Assembly (NCBI GenBank): GCA_965373045.1
Contig: CBDVEQ010000112.1
Coordinates: forward strand, 1-9,284
Origin: DAOVDI01 sp965373045
GTDB taxonomy: Bacteria; Acidobacteriota; Aminicenantia; Aminicenantales; Aminicenantaceae
DNA length: 9,284 bases
Direction: 5' to 3'
The notes below the pieces were generated by a model, which did not search any database, had not been told where the DNA came from, and worked only from the letters and a program-made list of their open reading frames with translations. This document shows positions 6,683-9,284 of the stretch, piece after piece (position 1 is the first letter of the stretch; each line of letters begins with the position of its first letter). A program made the position numbers and the translations under genes.

Positions 6683-7521
6683 TAATAGAAGATATTCCTT
6701 TGATGTTTTGGGGTGTTCGTGGCACCCTGCCGGTCTGCGGAAAGGACAAGGTCGAATACGGAGGTCATACGCCATGCGCCTCTATTTTCAGCCCGGAAGG
6801 GGACTTGATTGTGATAGATGCCGGTTCAGGAATGAAAAATCTGGCTGATTCACTGGTGGCAAAAGCAGAGATCAAAGATAAGATCATTCACATTCTTTTG
6901 ACTCATTTTCACCTCGACCACATCTGGGGGCTTCCTTTTTTTGCTCCACTTTTTTCCGATGAATACACTTTGATATTCTATTCTGACGTATCTTCGGTTG
7001 TGGTAAAAAGACATCTGGGGAAAATAATGTCAGGGCGGCTATTCCCTGTTAATTTCAGTAATACTCCCTCAAAGAAAATATTTAAAAGGGTTTCGCAAAA
7101 AGGCTTTAAGATCGGCGAAGCAGAGATCCTGTCCTGCCCGCTTGATCATCCACAAGGATGTGTTGCTTACCGGATCAATTCTGGCGGCGGGTCGGTCGTG
7201 TTTGCTACGGACACCGAACATCCGGAAAAGGGTGTTGATAAAAGACTGGCCGCTTTTTCCGAATGGGCGGATATTTTTATTTATGATGCGACATTTACAC
7301 CTGAAGAGTACAAATCCTTACGGAAGGGCTGGGGGCACAGCACCTGGCTTGCAGGGACTGAGATCGCAATGGAAGCAAAAGTGAAGGATCTTTATCTGTC
7401 CCATTTCAACCCTGATTTTTCGGATGCTCATATCAAAAATATTTTATCTCAGGCCGTGAAGGAATTTCCAAGGACTCATGCAGCCAAAGAGATTCGCGAA
7501 TGCAGCGAGGAGGAAAAATGA
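6679..7521 (+). CDS. Metallo-beta-lactamase-fold hydrolase, possible cyclic-nucleotide phosphodiesterase
   Basis: The 280-residue cytoplasmic protein (no signal peptide) is an MBL-fold enzyme with a nearly full dinuclear metal set: His76, His78, Asp80, His81 (HFHLDH), His157 (LDHPQG), Asp178 (ATDTEH) and His242 (SHFNPD). The N-terminal FWGVRGTLPVCG and YGGHTPC segments and the later GWGHSTW (217-223) place it in the PhnP/RNase Z-like Lactamase_B_2 group rather than true beta-lactamases. HxHLDH is also the hallmark of class II cyclic-nucleotide phosphodiesterases such as yeast Pde1, which are MBL proteins. Lying between an adenylate cyclase and a cyclic-nucleotide-binding channel, cAMP hydrolysis is an attractive inferred role; other cyclic phosphodiesters remain possible. 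ATG 6679 overlaps the cyclase stop as ATGA, with a GAAGG Shine-Dalgarno about 5 nt upstream. The relatives I recall have FHHDPxHSD where this has SHFNPDFSD. Confidence 0.88.
   Translation: MIIEDIPLMFWGVRGTLPVCGKDKVEYGGHTPCASIFSPEGDLIVIDAGSGMKNLADSLVAKAEIKDKIIHILLTHFHLDHIWGLPFFAPLFSDEYTLIFYSDVSSVVVKRHLGKIMSGRLFPVNFSNTPSKKIFKRVSQKGFKIGEAEILSCPLDHPQGCVAYRINSGGGSVVFATDTEHPEKGVDKRLAAFSEWADIFIYDATFTPEEYKSLRKGWGHSTWLAGTEIAMEAKVKDLYLSHFNPDFSDAHIKNILSQAVKEFPRTHAAKEIRECSEEEK
7507..7513 (+). promoter_or_regulatory. Shine-Dalgarno fixing the start of the channel gene at 7518
   Basis: GAGGAGG sits 4 nt before ATG 7518. An earlier in-frame ATG at 7500 would place this site inside the coding sequence. The 7518 start also recreates the 4-nt ATGA overlap seen at two other junctions of the operon. 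Confidence 0.75.
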
Positions 7522-9131
7522 CCGAACCAACTTCTTCTTTTCCATTATATATAGAGTTTCTTTTTCTCCTTCTGGGAGCAATCGCATCTCTTGTGGTGTA
7601 TTTTTTATTAAGGATGGCCGTAACAAGATCTGTTCAGGATAAAAAGGAATTGGAAACCGCATTTTTTTCAAGACTGAATTTCCCCCTGGTTTTTCTTGTC
7701 CTCTTCCTGTGCCTTCGTTGGGATATTGTAAGAGTTAATTTATTTCCTAGCGGGAAAATGGATAATTATCTGAATGCTGGCCTGCTCTTTTTTATCATTT
7801 TTTTTCTGATCCGTTATTTTGACCTGTTTCTCTGCCGGTGGCATGCACGCCGCAGTCGGCCTTTTCCTGTGCCGCGGGTCCTGCACGGTTTTATCCTGGC
7901 CATTCTTTATATAGTTTCATTATTTATTATCCTGAACAGATATATGGGCTTGAGCATTTCGACCTTTTTAACGACATCTGCTCTTTTGACCATGATCCTG
8001 GGGCTGGCTCTTCAAGGGGTGCTCAGCAATATCCTGTCCGGCCTGTCCCTGCATTTCATAAAATCTTTCTCCAAGGGTGACTGGGTTAAGATCAGCGGTC
8101 ATGAGGGAATTGTCCTGGATACAAACTGGCGAGAGACACGGATCTTTGATCGTCAGTCCAATATCATCATTCTGCCGAATAATGTTGTTGCTTCTGAGAA
8201 ATTCACGAATTTTTCCAATCCGGATAAAAGGACCGCACTGACCTTCCCGGTCAAGGTCAGTTCTGATGCATCTCCTTCTGATGTTTTTGCAGCCCTTGCA
8301 GAGGCAGCTTCGGATGTGCCCGACATTCTGGCTTCACCCAAACCACAGACCTATATTCTGAGTTTTGACGATTTTGGTTTGGACTATGAGTTAAAGTTCT
8401 GGATCACGGATTTCAGCAGGAAACATCCCATTATGGGAGAGGTGGGAAAAAAGATTTGGTACCGTTTTCAGAGACGGAATATTCAGATCCCGGTACCAGT
8501 CAGTGAGAAGGTCATGGATATCATCCGATCAGTTAATACGGATGAAAAACGTATGGCAGTGGAACAGAAGGTAAAAAAGAATTTTAATGACCTGATGAAT
8601 TCCTCTTTTCTCCGGTATGATGAGGGGGAGAATAGAGGCGAGCTAATGCTGGATGAAAAGCATGTTCAAAGCCTTGCAACACGCATCCGGAGACTGCGAT
8701 TTGACAGGGAAGAGGTAATATTCCGCCAGGGAGACAGGGGCGAGCAGTGCTATGTTGTGTCATGCGGACGGATCAAAGGGAGCATTTCCTGCGAAGAGCC
8801 GGGAAAGACATTTACGACGGAATTTGTTTTGGAACGAGGAGCGCTTTTTGGCGAGATGTCGCTCTTTACTGGAATGCCCCGAACCGCCAGTGTGATCGCA
8901 GAGGAAGAAACAGAAGTGTTGGAGATTACAGCAGAGGATTTTGCTGTTCTGCTCGTTGACAATGATGAGCTGTCAGAGTCCATTGCAGATATGGTCAGCC
9001 GCCGGAATTCCGAGAACCGCAGCAATCTGGAGAAGATCAAGGAACTGTCCGCTGAGGACATTGATCTCAGCACAAATAAAAAATCTATTATAAAGCGTCT
9101 TAAAGGGCTTGTCGCAGGTTTTATAAGGTAG
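7518..9131 (+). CDS. MscS-family channel with C-terminal cyclic-nucleotide-binding domain (bCNG type)
   Basis: Starting at ATG 7518 the product has 537 residues. Four membrane helices (about 12-33, 54-71, 85-105, 121-142) precede the pore helix region (about 145-183), with ALQGVLSNILSGLSL carrying the Gly/Ala-type packing of MscS TM3. The MscS beta domain follows (about 185-235: KGDWVKISGHEGIV, LPNNVV), then an alpha/beta domain to about 350. The C-terminal domain (about 376-495) is a cyclic-nucleotide-binding fold with phosphate-binding cassette FGEMSLFTGMPRTASV (444-459); Glu446 and Arg455 should bind the ribose and cyclic phosphate. This is the architecture of bacterial cyclic-nucleotide-gated channels, MscS relatives in which ligand binding rather than, or as well as, membrane tension controls gating. 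It overlaps the MBL gene by 4 nt and is the last operon gene. No clear intrinsic terminator follows before the tRNA. Confidence 0.92.
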   Translation: MTEPTSSFPLYIEFLFLLLGAIASLVVYFLLRMAVTRSVQDKKELETAFFSRLNFPLVFLVLFLCLRWDIVRVNLFPSGKMDNYLNAGLLFFIIFFLIRYFDLFLCRWHARRSRPFPVPRVLHGFILAILYIVSLFIILNRYMGLSISTFLTTSALLTMILGLALQGVLSNILSGLSLHFIKSFSKGDWVKISGHEGIVLDTNWRETRIFDRQSNIIILPNNVVASEKFTNFSNPDKRTALTFPVKVSSDASPSDVFAALAEAASDVPDILASPKPQTYILSFDDFGLDYELKFWITDFSRKHPIMGEVGKKIWYRFQRRNIQIPVPVSEKVMDIIRSVNTDEKRMAVEQKVKKNFNDLMNSSFLRYDEGENRGELMLDEKHVQSLATRIRRLRFDREEVIFRQGDRGEQCYVVSCGRIKGSISCEEPGKTFTTEFVLERGALFGEMSLFTGMPRTASVIAEEETEVLEITAEDFAVLLVDNDELSESIADMVSRRNSENRSNLEKIKELSAEDIDLSTNKKSIIKRLKGLVAGFIR

Positions 9132-9148
9132 AGACAGGTGGAAACCGA

Positions 9149-9177
9149 TTGAAATAGGATTGGATTTTCACTAAAAT
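9149..9177 (+). promoter_or_regulatory. Candidate promoter for tRNA-Arg
   Basis: TTGAAA (9149-9154), a 17-nt spacer and TAAAAT (9172-9177) give a good sigma-70 match (4/6 and 5/6). The expected start near 9184 leaves a leader of about 25 nt before the tRNA. It lies between the channel stop codon and the tRNA, where no terminator hairpin is seen, so read-through from the operon is also possible. Confidence 0.55.
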
Positions 9178-9208
9178 ACTGAAGCAGTTCCAAAGACTAC
9201 ATTCGTGT

Positions 9209-9284
9209 ACCCCTGTAGCTCAGTTTGGATAGAGCAACGGATTCCTAATCCGTGTGTCGCCGGTTCGAGTCCGGCCAGGGGTGC
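9209..9284 (+). tRNA. tRNA-Arg (anticodon CCT), cut at the window edge after C74
   Basis: A full cloverleaf can be drawn. The acceptor is ACCCCTG (9209-9215) with CAGGGGT (9276-9282). The D stem is GCTC/GAGC with GG in the loop. The anticodon stem is ACGGA/TCCGT around loop TTCCTAA, giving anticodon CCT, which reads the AGG arginine codon. A 5-nt variable loop follows, then T stem GCCGG/CCGGC around TTCGAGT. The discriminator is G at 9283 and the last base shown would be the first C of CCA; whether CCA is encoded cannot be seen. Position 1-72 is an A-U pair. Confidence 0.93.

Noticed and set aside
7500..7517. Upstream ATG 7500 as start of the channel
   Set aside because: The strong GAGGAGG lies between it and ATG 7518, and ATG 7518 restores the 4-nt overlap typical of this operon.
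8750..9193. Minus-strand open frame of 147 codons over the nucleotide-binding domain
   Set aside because: It is serine/leucine-rich antisense of a well-supported domain, has no family features and shadows the sense frame.
9132..9208. Terminator for the operon before the tRNA
   Set aside because: No convincing stem followed by a T-run could be found in these 77 nt.
1..9284. CRISPR array, insertion sequence, transposase or toxin-antitoxin pair
   Set aside because: No regularly spaced repeats, transposase motifs or terminal repeats were seen; the coding content is fully explained by the listed genes.

Overview
The window looks like a chromosomal stretch of a Gram-negative bacterium. The best guess is the Desulfobacterota (deltaproteobacteria, Desulfobacterales-like), inferred from gene style and pairing (RecD2, SH3 plus M48 lipoprotein protease, CHASE2-cyclase) and a mid-range G+C; nothing in the window fixes the taxonomy. 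A lipobox, periplasmic-type signal sequences and Shine-Dalgarno sites of the GGAGG type are all visible.

Layout. (i) 1-890, minus strand: the N-terminal 296 codons of a membrane-anchored alkaline-phosphatase-superfamily (type I phosphodiesterase/sulfatase-like) protein that runs off the left edge. (ii) 891-995: a short divergent promoter region. (iii) 996-9131, plus strand: six tightly packed genes with no internal gap larger than 2 nt: recD2-type helicase, secreted SH3-domain protein, M48 metalloprotease lipoprotein, CHASE2 adenylate cyclase, metallo-beta-lactamase-fold hydrolase, and an MscS-type channel with a C-terminal cyclic-nucleotide-binding domain. Four junctions overlap (14, 4, 4 and 4 nt) and one is separated by 2 nt, so this is almost certainly one transcript with translational coupling. 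(iv) 9132-9208: a short gap with a good promoter match. (v) 9209-9284: a tRNA-Arg(CCT) ending at the window edge.

Working model. The last three genes read as a complete second-messenger circuit: a periplasm-sensing class IIIb adenylate cyclase makes cAMP, an MBL hydrolase carrying a class II phosphodiesterase-like HxHLDH motif may destroy it, and a bacterial cyclic-nucleotide-gated (bCNG) MscS-family channel may respond to it. The two genes just upstream encode envelope proteins (SH3 and a LoiP-like M48 protease), which suggests that the circuit may monitor the cell envelope. The presence of recD2 at the head of the transcript is unexplained. The roles in this paragraph are inferred from domains and context; catalytic and ligand residues are visible, but substrates and wiring are not shown by sequence alone.
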